This document shows, in pieces, positions 46,738 through 56,366 of a stretch of 64,000 nt of DNA (positions within the stretch are counted from its first letter, which is position 1; every line of letters begins with the position of its first letter). Location: assembly GCA_947305005.1 (NCBI GenBank), contig CAMZCM010000003.1:62001-126000 (forward strand), in the 5' to 3' direction. Source of the stretch: an uncultured Prevotellaceae bacterium (GTDB lineage: Bacteria > Bacteroidota > Bacteroidia > Bacteroidales > Bacteroidaceae). The notes below the pieces were generated by a model. It worked only from the letters and a program-made list of their open reading frames with translations, was not told the origin of the DNA and searched no databases. The position numbers were made by a program, and so were the translations under genes.

Positions 46738-48071
46738 TATTTCAACCGTGCCTTAATGGCTTCGGTCTCCTTCTCGTAACCAGGCTTACCGAGCAGGGCA
46801 AACATATTCTTCTTATAAGCTTCTACGCCGGGCTGATTGAAAGCATTGACGCCGAGCAACTGGCAATGGATGCCACAAGCTTTCTCGAAGAAATAGATGA
46901 GCTGACCAAGGTGGTAAGCATCCAGACGATCAATGGCAATGCGGATATTGGGAACACCGCCATCCACGTGAGCCAGCTGAGTACCGAGTTCAGCCATCTT
47001 GTTAACCTCATCCACACGCTTACCTGCGAGGAAGTTCAGGCCATCGAGATTCTCATCATCGTTGGGGAAGAGCAACTTGTGCTCAGGAGTCTCCACGCTG
47101 ATGACCGTCTCAAAGATGGTGCGCTCGCCTTCCTGAATCCACTGACCCATAGAATGCAGGTCAGTAGTGAGATCGACGCTGGCAGGATAGATACCCTTTC
47201 CATCCTTTCCTTCGCTCTCACCGAAGAGCTGCTTCCACCACTCTGCAATGAAGTGAAGCTTCGGCTGATAGTTAGCCAAAATCTCTATCTTCTTACCCTT
47301 CGTATAAAGAGCATAGCGGGTAGCAGCATATTGAGCAGCAGGATTCTCGGCAAGAGGTGCAGCAGCCATCTTCTCCATATCCTGAGCGCCCTTCACCAGT
47401 TGGTCAATATCGAAGCCGGCTACAGCGATGGGCAGCAGACCTACAGGAGTGAGCACGCTAAAGCGGCCACCTACGTTATCGGGAATGATGAAGCTCTTGT
47501 AACCTTCTTTGTCAGCACAGGTGCGAGCCGCGCCGCGCTTGGCATCCGTGATCGCCACGATGACCTTCTTGGCGGTTTCTTTGCCCAGCTGCTCCTCACA
47601 CTGCTTCTTGAGCAGACGGAATGCAAGAGCGGTCTCGGTGGTGGTGCCACTCTTTGAGATATTGATGACACCGAAACGCTTGCCGCGCAGATAAGTGGTC
47701 AGCTCAGCGAGATAATCCTCACCGATATTATTACCTGCGAAAAGGATTGTAGGATTCTTGCCATCGTTTACAAGCCACTGGAAGCTATTGCTAAGAGCTT
47801 CAATGACAGCCTTGGCACCGAGATAGCTACCACCGATACCTGCAACAACGACAGCCTCACACTCGCCACGCAGAACGGCAGCAGTAGCTTTTACGTCAGC
47901 CAAAAATTCAGGGGTAATGCTGGTGGGAAGATGCAACCAACCCAAGAAATCGTTACCAGGGCAAGTTCCTTCTTCCAATGCTTTCTGTGCCTCAGCCACA
48001 CGGGCTTCCAAGGCTTTCACTTCTGCTGCGCTCACAACAGGAGCGATCTTTGTAATGTCAAGTTTAATCAT
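46737..48071 (-). CDS. pgi: Glucose-6-phosphate isomerase
   Basis: Interconverts glucose 6-phosphate and fructose 6-phosphate. The 444-residue chain is the shorter bacterial form. Motifs: [52 protein letters not shown] and a C-terminal [18 protein letters not shown]. It is followed by the overlapping HAD phosphatase gene and preceded by gpsA in a minus-strand run from lysS. Confidence 0.96.
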   Translation of the reverse strand: MIKLDITKIAPVVSAAEVKALEARVAEAQKALEEGTCPGNDFLGWLHLPTSITPEFLADVKATAAVLRGECEAVVVAGIGGSYLGAKAVIEALSNSFQWLVNDGKNPTILFAGNNIGEDYLAELTTYLRGKRFGVINISKSGTTTETALAFRLLKKQCEEQLGKETAKKVIVAITDAKRGAARTCADKEGYKSFIIPDNVGGRFSVLTPVGLLPIAVAGFDIDQLVKGAQDMEKMAAAPLAENPAAQYAATRYALYTKGKKIEILANYQPKLHFIAEWWKQLFGESEGKDGKGIYPASVDLTTDLHSMGQWIQEGERTIFETVISVETPEHKLLFPNDDENLDGLNFLAGKRVDEVNKMAELGTQLAHVDGGVPNIRIAIDRLDAYHLGQLIYFFEKACGIHCQLLGVNAFNQPGVEAYKKNMFALLGKPGYEKETEAIKARLK

Positions 48072-48098
48072 AGTGATCTTTATGGTTTTAAATATTTA

Positions 48099-48242
48099 TC
48101 ATAGTTCAATAGGCAGTCCACATCCACGCAACCTTGGCAGCCTCATAGTCGTGAGACCAACTGCGAGATAACAGCCAGCGATGGAATCTGCAGACGACGA
48201 AACAAAATAATATGTAAAAATAAAAAGAAGAAGCTTCTTCAT
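48099..48242 (-). CDS. Possible 47-residue exported peptide between gpsA and pgi
   Basis: A short frame starts with an ATG overlapping the gpsA stop (ATGA), the coupling pattern common in this window. The product begins [20 protein letters not shown], a good signal-peptide-like sequence, followed by only about 27 residues (IAGCYLAVGLTTMRLPRLRG and a few more). A second frame over the same DNA ends in SHDYEAAKVAWMWTAY, which also looks protein-like, so this may be a frameshifted remnant of a longer gene. Confidence 0.35.
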   Translation of the reverse strand: MKKLLLFIFTYYFVSSSADSIAGCYLAVGLTTMRLPRLRGCGLPIEL

Positions 48243-49234
48243 CTAAAACTATCCGTTAGCAACTTGATTTCTATCGTGGGTGCAATACGCTCATAAAGAA
48301 TATTATAAACAGCATCCAAGATGGGCATATTGACATGCAAGTGACGATTGATTTCCTTCATACACTTAGCTCCAAAATAACCTTCAGCAATCATCTCCAT
48401 CTCTATCTGGGCACTCTTGACTGAATAGCCCTGTCCTATCATCTGACCGAAGACACGATTACGGGAAAACTGACTGTAACCCGTCACAATGAGGTCGCCC
48501 ATGTAACAGCTTTCGAAGATGCTGCGCTGGATAGGATGGACAGTAGCCAGGAAGCGGTTCATCTCCTGCAGGGCATTAGACATCAGCACTGCCTGGAAGT
48601 TGTCACCGTACTTCAAACCTTTACAAATACCAGCTGCTATGGCATAGACATTCTTCAACACCGACGCATATTCGATACCGATGACATCGCGGCTCGTCTT
48701 GGTCTTCACATAATCTGAAGCCATCATATCAGCAAAAGCTTCTGCTTTTTGTGTGTCAGAGCAGCCAACGGTCAGGTATGTCAGTCGTCCCAATGCCACT
48801 TCCTCTGCATGTGAGGGACCTGCAAGAACGGCAAGGTTATCGTCAGGCACATTATACACCTGATGGAAGAATTCTGAGACGCAGAGATTATCATCAGAAA
48901 CGATACCCTTGATGGCCGTGAGGTTGAACTTATCGCGCAAGCGCACCTTCAACTTTTTCAGATGACCTTTCAGATAGGGTGAAGGTGTAACCCAGATCAG
49001 TGTATCTGCGTGCGTGACGACTTCGTTGATGTCCGCCGAGAAATGAATGCGATTGACATCGAAATGCACGCTCTGCAGATAAGCCGGATTATGACCTAAC
49101 TGAATAAAATCATCAATACGGTCCTGCCGACGCAAATACCACCAGATGCTGTCGTTCTTCTCCAGCATCATCTTGGCGATAGCCGTTGCCCACGATCCAC
49201 CGCCCATTATGGCAATGGTTCCTATGCTGTCCAC
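48239..49234 (-). CDS. gpsA: Glycerol-3-phosphate dehydrogenase [NAD(P)+]
   Basis: Reduces dihydroxyacetone phosphate to glycerol 3-phosphate for phospholipid synthesis. The 331 residues have the nucleotide motif [14 protein letters not shown] near the N-terminus, [28 protein letters not shown], and the catalytic lysine region [22 protein letters not shown]. The start overlaps the lysS 3' end by 13 bases. Confidence 0.95.
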   Translation of the reverse strand: MDSIGTIAIMGGGSWATAIAKMMLEKNDSIWWYLRRQDRIDDFIQLGHNPAYLQSVHFDVNRIHFSADINEVVTHADTLIWVTPSPYLKGHLKKLKVRLRDKFNLTAIKGIVSDDNLCVSEFFHQVYNVPDDNLAVLAGPSHAEEVALGRLTYLTVGCSDTQKAEAFADMMASDYVKTKTSRDVIGIEYASVLKNVYAIAAGICKGLKYGDNFQAVLMSNALQEMNRFLATVHPIQRSIFESCYMGDLIVTGYSQFSRNRVFGQMIGQGYSVKSAQIEMEMIAEGYFGAKCMKEINRHLHVNMPILDAVYNILYERIAPTIEIKLLTDSFR

Positions 49235-51003
49235 TGTGCAATAGCGTCTTGTGACGGACGCTCTATATCCAACTTATATTTCTTGATAATCTCAATCATC
49301 TGCTGCTGAATCTTGGCCGGAGCGACACCTTTCAGTGTTGCCGTCAGGTTATAACCAGCCTTGCGCAGGATGGGAATGATATCTTTGGGAACGCCCAACG
49401 CCTCAAAGGCTTCATCCTTATCACGCGGAGCTTTCAGTTCGGGTTTCATCTGCGGGAAGAGCATCACCTCGCCAATAGCGAACTTGCCTGTAAGGAGCAT
49501 CACCAGACGGTCGATACCGATACCGATACCGAAGGTGGGAGGCATACCGTACTGCAGAGCGCGAAGGAAGTCCTGATCGATAATCATGGCCTCATCATCG
49601 CCTTTGGCGGCCAGACGCATCTGTTCCTTGAAACGACCTTCCTGATCAATGGGATCGTTGAGCTCAGAATAGGCATTAGCCAGTTCCTTGCCGTTCACCA
49701 TCAGTTCGAAGCGCTCGGTGAGGCCAGGCTTGCTGCGATGCATCTTCGTCAGCGGGGACATCTCCACAGGATACTCCGTGATGAAGGTCGGCTGAATAAA
49801 GGTTCCTTCGCAGAACTCGCCGAAGAGCTCGTCGATGAGTTTACCCTTACCCATGGTCTCATCCACTTCCATACCTTTCTCCTTGCAGAAGGCGCGGATC
49901 TCATCCTCGCTCTTTCCGTTGCAGTCAAAGCCTGTTTTCTCCTTGATGGCATCGAGGATGGGCAGACGGCGGTAGGGAGCCTTGAAAGAAATGACTTTAC
50001 CATCTATCTCCACCTCGGGTTTGCCGTTGACAGCCGTGCAAATCTGCTCCAGCATGTTCTCGGTGAAGCCCATACCCCAGTTTAGATCCTTATAGCTCAC
50101 ATAGAGCTCCATGCAGGTAAACTCAGGGTTGTGGGTCTTGTCCATGCCCTCATTGCGGAAATTCTTTCCCATTTCATAGACGCCCTCAAAGCCGCCTACG
50201 ATGAGACGTTTCAGATACAACTCCGTAGCGATACGCATATACATATCCTGATTCAGGGCGTTGAAGTGGGTCATAAACGGACGGGCTGTAGCGCCACCGG
50301 GAATATTCTGCAGGATAGGCGTATCAACCTCTGTATAACCAGCATCATCAAGAATACGACGCATCGTCCTGATGATGGTCGCACGTTTCAGGAATGTCTC
50401 CTTCACGCCAGCATTGACAATCAGATCGACATAGCGCTGACGATAGCGCAGTTCAGGATCATCAAACGAGTCATAGACATTACCGTCGGCATCGGTCTTC
50501 ACAATGGGGAGCGGCTTCAGGCTCTTGCTCAGGAAACTCATTTCCATTACATGAACGCTGATCTCACCCGTCTTCGTACGGAAGACATAACCCTTTACGC
50601 CAATGAAATCGCCAAGGTCGAGGAGCTTCTTGAAGACCACATTATATAGATCCTTGTCCTCATCCGGACAAATGGCATCACGCTGTACATAGACTTGGAT
50701 TCGTCCCTTGGAGTCCTGTAATTCAGCAAAGGCCGCTTTGCCCATGATTCGCTTGCTCATGACACGTCCTGCAACACTCACGACAGGACTGTTGTCCGGC
50801 GTAGCCGCTTCACGGACATCATTTCCCTCCTCATCCTTACCGATGACGGGCAAATCGACAAAGTCATTGATAATATCTGAGCTCCACGCTGTTACCGGGT
50901 ATTCGGCTGCGGGATAAGGCTCTATCCCCATCTCGCGCAGCGCTTCCATATTCTGACGGCGAACAATCTCCTGTTCGCTCAACTCAAGTACTTTTAAATC
51001 CAT
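49222..51003 (-). CDS. lysS: Lysyl-tRNA synthetase, class II
   Basis: Charges tRNA-Lys. The 593 residues include an OB-fold anticodon-binding domain (about 70-185; [21 protein letters not shown]) and the class II core with motif 2 ([20 protein letters not shown]) and motif 3 ([15 protein letters not shown]). An extra C-terminal extension of about 70 residues ([20 protein letters not shown]...) beyond motif 3 accounts for the length above the usual 500 and is common in Bacteroidetes. It leads the lysS-gpsA run from a box at 51033-51040. Confidence 0.96.
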   Translation of the reverse strand: MDLKVLELSEQEIVRRQNMEALREMGIEPYPAAEYPVTAWSSDIINDFVDLPVIGKDEEGNDVREAATPDNSPVVSVAGRVMSKRIMGKAAFAELQDSKGRIQVYVQRDAICPDEDKDLYNVVFKKLLDLGDFIGVKGYVFRTKTGEISVHVMEMSFLSKSLKPLPIVKTDADGNVYDSFDDPELRYRQRYVDLIVNAGVKETFLKRATIIRTMRRILDDAGYTEVDTPILQNIPGGATARPFMTHFNALNQDMYMRIATELYLKRLIVGGFEGVYEMGKNFRNEGMDKTHNPEFTCMELYVSYKDLNWGMGFTENMLEQICTAVNGKPEVEIDGKVISFKAPYRRLPILDAIKEKTGFDCNGKSEDEIRAFCKEKGMEVDETMGKGKLIDELFGEFCEGTFIQPTFITEYPVEMSPLTKMHRSKPGLTERFELMVNGKELANAYSELNDPIDQEGRFKEQMRLAAKGDDEAMIIDQDFLRALQYGMPPTFGIGIGIDRLVMLLTGKFAIGEVMLFPQMKPELKAPRDKDEAFEALGVPKDIIPILRKAGYNLTATLKGVAPAKIQQQMIEIIKKYKLDIERPSQDAIAQWTA

Positions 51004-51032
51004 TGTTTAAATACACAATTCTATTTCGGGGG

Positions 51033-51040
51033 CAAAGTTA
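51033..51040 (-). promoter_or_regulatory. -7 promoter box for lysS
   Basis: TAACTTTG on the minus strand, 30 bases before the lysS start. Confidence 0.72.
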
Positions 51041-51125
51041 CGAATAAAATCTGAAGAAGTGGGAGTTGAAGACGTAAAGAAATGTAAAAGGACGTGAAAA
51101 ACATTGATGAATCAAAAAAAAGGAG

Positions 51126-51133
51126 TAGTTTTG
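51126..51133 (+). promoter_or_regulatory. -7 promoter box for rhaA
   Basis: TAGTTTTG on the plus strand, 46 bases before the rhaA ATG. Confidence 0.68.
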
Positions 51134-51178
51134 CGGCGCAAAACAACAATAATCATTCTCAAATAAACTCTTCTGACT

Positions 51179-52429
51179 ATGAAAGAATCTCTAATTCAGC
51201 AGTCTTATGAGATTGCACGCGAACGCTACGCCGCCATCGGTGTAGATACCGACAAAGCCATTGAACTCCTCGAGAAGACACCCATCAGCCTGCATTGCTG
51301 GCAGGCCGACGACGTAGTAGGCTTCGAGCGCAACGAAGCCCTCAGCGGCGGCATCCAGACCACTGGCAACTACCCGGGTCGTGCACGTAATATAGAAGAA
51401 GTACGCGCCGACGTGGCCTTCGCCAAGAGCCTCCTTGCCGGCAACCACCGCCTCAACCTCCATGAGATCTACGGCGACTTCGGCGGAAAGTTCGTGGATC
51501 GCGACCAAGTGGAAATCAAGCACTTCGAGAGCTGGATCCAGTGGGCAAAGGAGCAGAACCTGAAACTCGACTTCAACAGCACCAGCTTCTCACACCCCAA
51601 GAGCGGCAACCTCAGCCTCAGCAACCCCGACCCCGCCATCCGTGAGTTCTGGATTGAGCACACGAAGCGCTGCCGTCGCATCGCCGACGCGATGGGTAAG
51701 GCTCAGGGCGACCCTGCCATCATGAACATCTGGGTACACGACGGCAGCAAGGACCAGACCGTAGAGCGCAAGCGCTACCGCGAGATCTTCGCCGAGAGCC
51801 TCGACGAGATTCTGAAAGAGGACCTGCCGGGCATGAAGACGTGCCTCGAAGCCAAGCTCTTCGGCATCGGCCTTGAAAGCTACACCGTTGGCAGTCATGA
51901 CTTTGTCGCCGGATATTGCGCCACCCGCAAACTGATGTACACCCTCGATACGGGTCACTACGAACAGACGGAGAACGTCGCTGATATGGTCGCCTCGCTG
52001 CTCCTCTTCGTGCCCGAACTGATGCTGCACGTCTCACGTCCCATCCGCTGGGACAGCGACCACGTCACCATCATGAACGACCAGACGCTCGACCTCTTCA
52101 AGGAGCTCATCCGTGCCAACGCCCTTCATCGCGCCCACATCGGCCTCGACTACTTCGACGCCAGCATCAACCGCATCGGTGCCTACATCATCGGCACCCG
52201 CGCCACCCAGAAGTGCCTCCTCCAAGCCCTCCTCGAGCCCCTCGCCAAGCTGCGTGAATACGAGGACCGCGGCCAGCACTTCGAGCGCCTCGCCCTCCTC
52301 GAAGAAGCCAAGAGCCTCCCCTTCGGCGCCGTCTTCGACTACTTCAACCTCAAGAACAACGTCCCCGTCGGCGAGTCCTTCATCCCCGTCATTCAGGAGT
52401 ACGAGAAGGAGGTGACAAGCAAAAGATAA
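51179..52429 (+). CDS. rhaA: L-rhamnose isomerase
   Basis: Converts L-rhamnose to L-rhamnulose, the first step of rhamnose breakdown. The 416 residues contain LHCWQADDVVGFE, NLHEIYGDFGG, LDFNSTSFSHPKSG, the metal-site regions NIWVHDGSKD and TLDTGHYEQTENVADM, and HVSRPIRWDSDHV. The 3' half uses almost only C-ending codons, as does the following HU-like gene. Kinase, aldolase and transporter genes of the pathway are not adjacent, so it is an isolated catabolic gene here. Confidence 0.95.
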   Translation: MKESLIQQSYEIARERYAAIGVDTDKAIELLEKTPISLHCWQADDVVGFERNEALSGGIQTTGNYPGRARNIEEVRADVAFAKSLLAGNHRLNLHEIYGDFGGKFVDRDQVEIKHFESWIQWAKEQNLKLDFNSTSFSHPKSGNLSLSNPDPAIREFWIEHTKRCRRIADAMGKAQGDPAIMNIWVHDGSKDQTVERKRYREIFAESLDEILKEDLPGMKTCLEAKLFGIGLESYTVGSHDFVAGYCATRKLMYTLDTGHYEQTENVADMVASLLLFVPELMLHVSRPIRWDSDHVTIMNDQTLDLFKELIRANALHRAHIGLDYFDASINRIGAYIIGTRATQKCLLQALLEPLAKLREYEDRGQHFERLALLEEAKSLPFGAVFDYFNLKNNVPVGESFIPVIQEYEKEVTSKR

Positions 52430-52461
52430 GGCACCTCTGCACAATACACCCAATCTTTTTT

Positions 52462-52516
52462 ATTATTCGGTGGCCTTGGAATGATTGTTCCATGACTACC
52501 GAATAATCATTCCAAG
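52462..52516 (+). repeat. Two interleaved inverted repeats between rhaA and the HU-like gene
   Basis: Arm pair 1 is ATTATTCGGT (52462-52471) with ACCGAATAAT (52498-52507). Arm pair 2 is CTTGGAATGATT (52475-52486) with AATCATTCCAAG (52505-52516). The arms alternate 1-2-1'-2' and the last two share AAT, so the two hairpins exclude each other. The right side lies about 40 bases upstream of the HU-like gene's -33 box. Confidence 0.8.
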
Positions 52517-52558
52517 ACCTTTGAATAATCAATTCACTTATATTTTTGGGGCAAAACA

Positions 52559-52590
52559 TTTGGCTTTAAAGAACAAAAGAGCTATCTTTG
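52559..52590 (+). promoter_or_regulatory. Promoter of the HU-like gene (-33 and -7)
   Basis: TTTG at 52559-52562, 20 bases, then TATCTTTG at 52583-52590: a full match to the Bacteroidetes sigma-ABfr promoter layout, 29 bases before the ATG. Confidence 0.82.
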
Positions 52591-52619
52591 CAGGGTAAAA
52601 CCTATAAACGTAATACACT

Positions 52620-53237
52620 ATGGCTATAAGATTCACGATCGCAAAGCGGGCGGCGACCCCTGCGGAGGGTGGAGAGATTCGTTTGCAGCCCCGCTTAGAA
52701 AAGCGCCCCACCATCGATGCCGTTCGCTTCCAACGAAGCGAGTTCCGCGTAAGCTCTATTATTTCATCGGGAGAGCTGGAGCACGCGCTGTGTGATTTGC
52801 AACGTGTGATGCTCCATGAGATGGAGAAAGGCAACGCTGTCAACCTGCCCGGCATCGGCACCTTCCGCCTCTCCCTCAAGGGCGAGGTCGAGGTGAAGGA
52901 CGGCTACTATCACGGCCGCGATGTCCATGTCGCTGGCATCAACTTCCAACCTGACCGCGAGCTGCTGTCCAAGGTCCAGAAGTTCGAGGTCTGCCAAGTT
53001 CCCTATGGCCAGGCGTTCCACACAGAGGAGGACGACATCAACGAACGCTTCACCGCCCTCTTCGCCGACCATGAGACCATCACACACAAGGACGTCCGCA
53101 ATGCCTTCGAGCTGACCCTCACGCCCCACCGCGTCAGCACCCTCCTCCAGCGCCTCGTCCGCGAAGGCCGCCTCATCCGCATTGGCGACGGCTGCCAGAC
53201 CCGCTACCGCGCCGCTCACGGCCACTTCGGAAAGTAA
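52620..53237 (+). CDS. HU-like DNA-binding protein with C-terminal winged-helix-like region
   Basis: A 205-residue basic protein. Residues about 1-130 resemble the HU/IHF-like proteins of Bacteroidetes: a helical N-terminus, the segment GNAVNLPGIGTFRLSLKGE that recalls the HU beta-arm entry, and VAGINFQPDRELL. Residues about 145-205 (ERFTALFADHETITHKDVRN, VSTLLQRLVREGRLIRIGD) look like a small winged helix-turn-helix. It is probably a nucleoid-associated protein. The strongly C-ending codon choice in its 3' half matches rhaA. A well-formed promoter sits upstream. Confidence 0.75.
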   Translation: MAIRFTIAKRAATPAEGGEIRLQPRLEKRPTIDAVRFQRSEFRVSSIISSGELEHALCDLQRVMLHEMEKGNAVNLPGIGTFRLSLKGEVEVKDGYYHGRDVHVAGINFQPDRELLSKVQKFEVCQVPYGQAFHTEEDDINERFTALFADHETITHKDVRNAFELTLTPHRVSTLLQRLVREGRLIRIGDGCQTRYRAAHGHFGK

Positions 53238-53308
53238 ACATTTCCTCTTTTCTTACATCACCATATACAAATTGTTTGTATATTTGCAGCGAAAAACGAG
53301 AAAACGAT

Positions 53309-53401
53309 ATGAGCAACAAAGAACCTGGATATGTTTACATACTCACTAATCCCAGCTTTAGCTATCATTCCAGCAATCCTTCGTCAAAAATCGCTTTTTG
53401 A
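53309..53401 (+). pseudogene. Remnant of a GIY-YIG nuclease gene (N-terminal 30 codons)
   Basis: The frame reads MSNKEPGYVYILTNPSF, the start of GIY-YIG/T5orf172-type proteins (GYVYILTNPSF is the GIY-like strand). It then runs into unrelated sequence and a TGA at 53399-53401. The catalytic remainder is absent, so this is a truncated gene. Confidence 0.75.
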
Positions 53402-53483
53402 ACATTGCCGAGCGGAAGCAGGCTCGACTGAAGGTCAATAGAGTATGAATGGTGCATGAAGTAAAAAGTTAAACAAAAAAGAT

Positions 53484-53868
53484 ATGAACTTTGAATCGTT
53501 AGTAGGACGCATCAACCTCATCCAGGATGCATTGCAGGCGCAGGCCGCACACGCCGTTAACCTCTCGTTGACGGCCCGCCGCTCGACCTCCAGGTCGCTT
53601 TGCCTACAAAGAACTTGTTGGTGGGATTGTCTAACACAGCAGATGTTCTTTGTGAAGAAATGGCGGATGTTGTCTGCCAAAAGACTATCTGGAGTTATTC
53701 CTAATGAGATTTTGCGGTTGCTGACCGCAAAATTGGACGACAGGATTGCAACTGCCCTCCGAGGACGACATCCGCAAGTACATGCTGGAGAATATCACAG
53801 AAGAGCAATTTAAGGAACTGAAGGAGCAGCAAGAGGAGAACCAAGCGAGTTTGAGCTATGCCGAGTGA
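53484..53868 (+). pseudogene. Remnant of a DUF1016 (YhcG-like PD-(D/E)xK) nuclease gene
   Basis: Both ends of a DUF1016 protein are recognisable but the middle is gone. The 5' end reads MNFESLVGRINLIQDALQAQ and AAHAVNLSLTAR. The 3' end, in another frame, reads LPSEDDIRKYMLENITEEQF, then KELKEQQEENQASLSYAE and a TGA at 53866-53868. Intact family members are roughly 330-380 residues; only about 385 bases remain. A 9-bp hairpin (TTTTGCGGT/ACCGCAAAA, 53710-53732) lies between. DUF1016 proteins often sit beside restriction-modification genes, as here. Confidence 0.8.
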
Positions 53869-53951
53869 GAGAAAAGTCAACAAAGTTAAGATGGTTCGGA
53901 GATGGAAGAAGGAAAGAAGAAGAGAGCAAGAAGTAATAAAGAAATGCAATT

Positions 53952-54743
53952 ATGGCAGTAAAGACGTTATATAAATACCTTGATGTGAATGGTGGATTGG
54001 CGATGCTGGAGCATCACAATCTACAGTTCACTAATGCCACACGTTTGAACGACCCGTTCGACTGCCATCCTGCGCTATTTGATTATTCCAATGCCCCAGA
54101 AATGGAGGCGGGCTGGCCAACAGCTGAGTTTATTTCTTCAATGGAAGAACAGTTTAATGAAATTCAAAGAAATAAAACCTGGATTTGTAGTCTGTCGAAA
54201 AACCACGATTCTCTTCTGATGTGGAGTTACTACGGCTATCACCGAGGCGTATGTGTAGGTTTGGATATGGAAAAGGCACAGAAGTATCTTTCAAAGATAA
54301 TGTGCAGTACATATATTGGTGCATTAGAAATGGAGGTGCAGTACAGGGATATTATTGAGAAACCTGATTACTTCAATGATGTTGAAGATATTCTCTGTTA
54401 CCAATTGTCAACGAAGGCAAAAGCATGGGAACATGAGCAAGAAGTGAGGCTGCTTCTGATAGATCCTACCCCTGCAGGTAATTTAAATCACCCATGTTTT
54501 GCCCCGATGCTTTTGCCTTACGAACCGAAGGATGAGAACGAGGTGATTGATTGGAAAGAAGTCCGTGCTTATCCAAAGATTGGTGGTGAATGCTTTGAAT
54601 CGCTTTATCTAGGCATTAACATCGATGAGGAAGAAAAAGAAAAGATTATAAAGGTTGCAAAGAAACTGAATCCAGAAGTGAAAATATATCAAATGACAAT
54701 AGACCCTGAAGCATTTAGGCTGAAGGCAGTAATAATTGAATAA
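53952..54743 (+). CDS. DUF2971 protein, first gene of the restriction operon
   Basis: A 263-residue soluble protein of the DUF2971 family: LYKYLDVNGGLAMLEHHNLQ, FTNATRLNDPFDC, CSLSKNHDSLLMWSYYGYHRGVCVGLD and YQLSTKAKAWEHEQEVRLLL. These motifs (NDPFD, W-Y, H-G, W-E-E-R) are the conserved core of the family, whose biochemical function is not known to me. It lies three bases upstream of hsdM in a tight operon with a complete type I restriction system and abiH, so a defence-related role is a reasonable inference. Confidence 0.82.
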   Translation: MAVKTLYKYLDVNGGLAMLEHHNLQFTNATRLNDPFDCHPALFDYSNAPEMEAGWPTAEFISSMEEQFNEIQRNKTWICSLSKNHDSLLMWSYYGYHRGVCVGLDMEKAQKYLSKIMCSTYIGALEMEVQYRDIIEKPDYFNDVEDILCYQLSTKAKAWEHEQEVRLLLIDPTPAGNLNHPCFAPMLLPYEPKDENEVIDWKEVRAYPKIGGECFESLYLGINIDEEEKEKIIKVAKKLNPEVKIYQMTIDPEAFRLKAVIIE

Positions 54744-54746
54744 TTA

Positions 54747-56366
54747 ATGGCAAAGAAGACAACAAAGAAAGAAGATGCTCTGAATCTTGAAGCGATATTG
54801 TTCAAGTGCAGAGATATATTGAGACAGGCAAAGAACTCCGGGTCGTTCTTTGAGAAGCGCGACATGATGCTGACACTCGTGTTCCTCCGCTTTATGGGCG
54901 AGAAATATGAGGATGGTGTAGCGAAGCTGCGCCAGAAGCTTATTGACGAGGGGCTTGACCCTGACGATGAAGAGATTATCAAGGCTTTCTTTGATGATGC
55001 CACCTTTGCTGATGGCACGTTTGATTTGCCTGTAGAAGCTCGCTGGTCAACCATTATCAATACGGCTGCTCCACAGCTTAATGTGGCTCTAGATACGGCA
55101 CTCCGCAGTATTGGCGAGACGAATCCGCAGTTGAAGGGCTGCTTCGTAGAAGGTACGTTTACCCAGCGTAACCTTGGGGCCAATGACATGAAGAAGATTG
55201 TGGACGAAATCAACAAGATCAGCCACAAGGTTTTTGGTGAGGAGAAAGATCTCATTGGTCGCGTTTATGAATACTTCCTGAAGGAATTTGCCGTCAATGC
55301 CACCAAGGAAGAGGGTGAGTTCTATACGCCGCACGATGTGGTACAGCTCATCGCTACTGTGATTGAGCCATTCGATGGCACCCTCTACGACCCCTGCTGC
55401 GGCTCTGGTGGTATGTTCATCCAGAGTACTGAGCTGATTAAAGCCAAACAAGGTGACATCAGCATGATTAATGTATATGGTCAGGAGAAGGAAGCGGCCA
55501 CCTATCGTCTGGCAAAGATGAACCTGGCGCTTCGTGGTATCAGCCATAATCTGGGCAGCGAAAGCGATTCCACTTTCACCAACGACCTGCACAAAGGATT
55601 GTACTTCGACTACATCATGGCCAATCCACCATTCAATCTCAAAGGATGGTACAACGACAACTTGGCTCACGACCCACGTTGGAGTGACTATGAGACACCT
55701 CCTGAGAGCAATGCTAACTATGCATGGATTCTGCACATGCTTTCTCACTTGAAACCCCTGACTGGTGTGGCTGGATTCCTGTTGGCCAATGGTGCATTGG
55801 GCGATACGGACTCATTGGAAATCCGTAAGAAGCTGATAGAGAACGACAAGGTGGAAGCCATCATCATTCTGCCAAGAGAACTTTTCATTACCACAGACAT
55901 CAGCGTCACCTTCTGGATTCTGAATCAGAACAAGAAGGGTGGTAAGTATCATGGACGCATGTTGCGTAACCGTGAGCATGAAATCCTGTTTATGGACTTG
56001 CGTCAGTGGACAGAAAATCCCGTGAAGGGGGAACAGAAGAAAAAGGTTCAGCTCATTACTGAGCAGATTCAGCGCGTAGCGGACATTTATCATCAGTGGC
56101 AGGCTGAAGGCACTGACGGCAAGAACTTTGCAATGCCAGAACTTTACAAGAGCGTCAGTGTAGAGGGTGAAGGTGGAATCAGAGAGAACAACTGGACACT
56201 TGTACCCAGCAAGTATATCGAGTTCGTTGACCACGACCTAGAGATTGACTACCCAAAGGAGATGGCTCGCATCCAGCAGGAGATGAAGGAGCTTATGCAG
56301 CGTGAGAAGGAATCACAGAAGATGCTCGAAGAAGCTTTTAAAGGTATAGGCTATGGGATTGACTAA
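54747..56366 (+). CDS. hsdM: Type I restriction-modification system, methyltransferase subunit
   Basis: Adenine-N6 methyltransferase subunit that protects host DNA. The 539 residues have the HsdM N-terminal helical domain, then the AdoMet-binding DPCCGSGGMF near residue 215 and the catalytic NPPF near residue 293, preceded by GEFYTPHDVVQLI. The C-terminal helices contact HsdS. The stop overlaps the hsdS start by 14 bases. Confidence 0.96.
   Translation: MAKKTTKKEDALNLEAILFKCRDILRQAKNSGSFFEKRDMMLTLVFLRFMGEKYEDGVAKLRQKLIDEGLDPDDEEIIKAFFDDATFADGTFDLPVEARWSTIINTAAPQLNVALDTALRSIGETNPQLKGCFVEGTFTQRNLGANDMKKIVDEINKISHKVFGEEKDLIGRVYEYFLKEFAVNATKEEGEFYTPHDVVQLIATVIEPFDGTLYDPCCGSGGMFIQSTELIKAKQGDISMINVYGQEKEAATYRLAKMNLALRGISHNLGSESDSTFTNDLHKGLYFDYIMANPPFNLKGWYNDNLAHDPRWSDYETPPESNANYAWILHMLSHLKPLTGVAGFLLANGALGDTDSLEIRKKLIENDKVEAIIILPRELFITTDISVTFWILNQNKKGGKYHGRMLRNREHEILFMDLRQWTENPVKGEQKKKVQLITEQIQRVADIYHQWQAEGTDGKNFAMPELYKSVSVEGEGGIRENNWTLVPSKYIEFVDHDLEIDYPKEMARIQQEMKELMQREKESQKMLEEAFKGIGYGID

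Noticed and set aside
51590..52453. Long antisense and shifted frames opposite rhaA
   Set aside because: They arise from the extreme C-ending codon choice in rhaA, have low-complexity products and no promoter.
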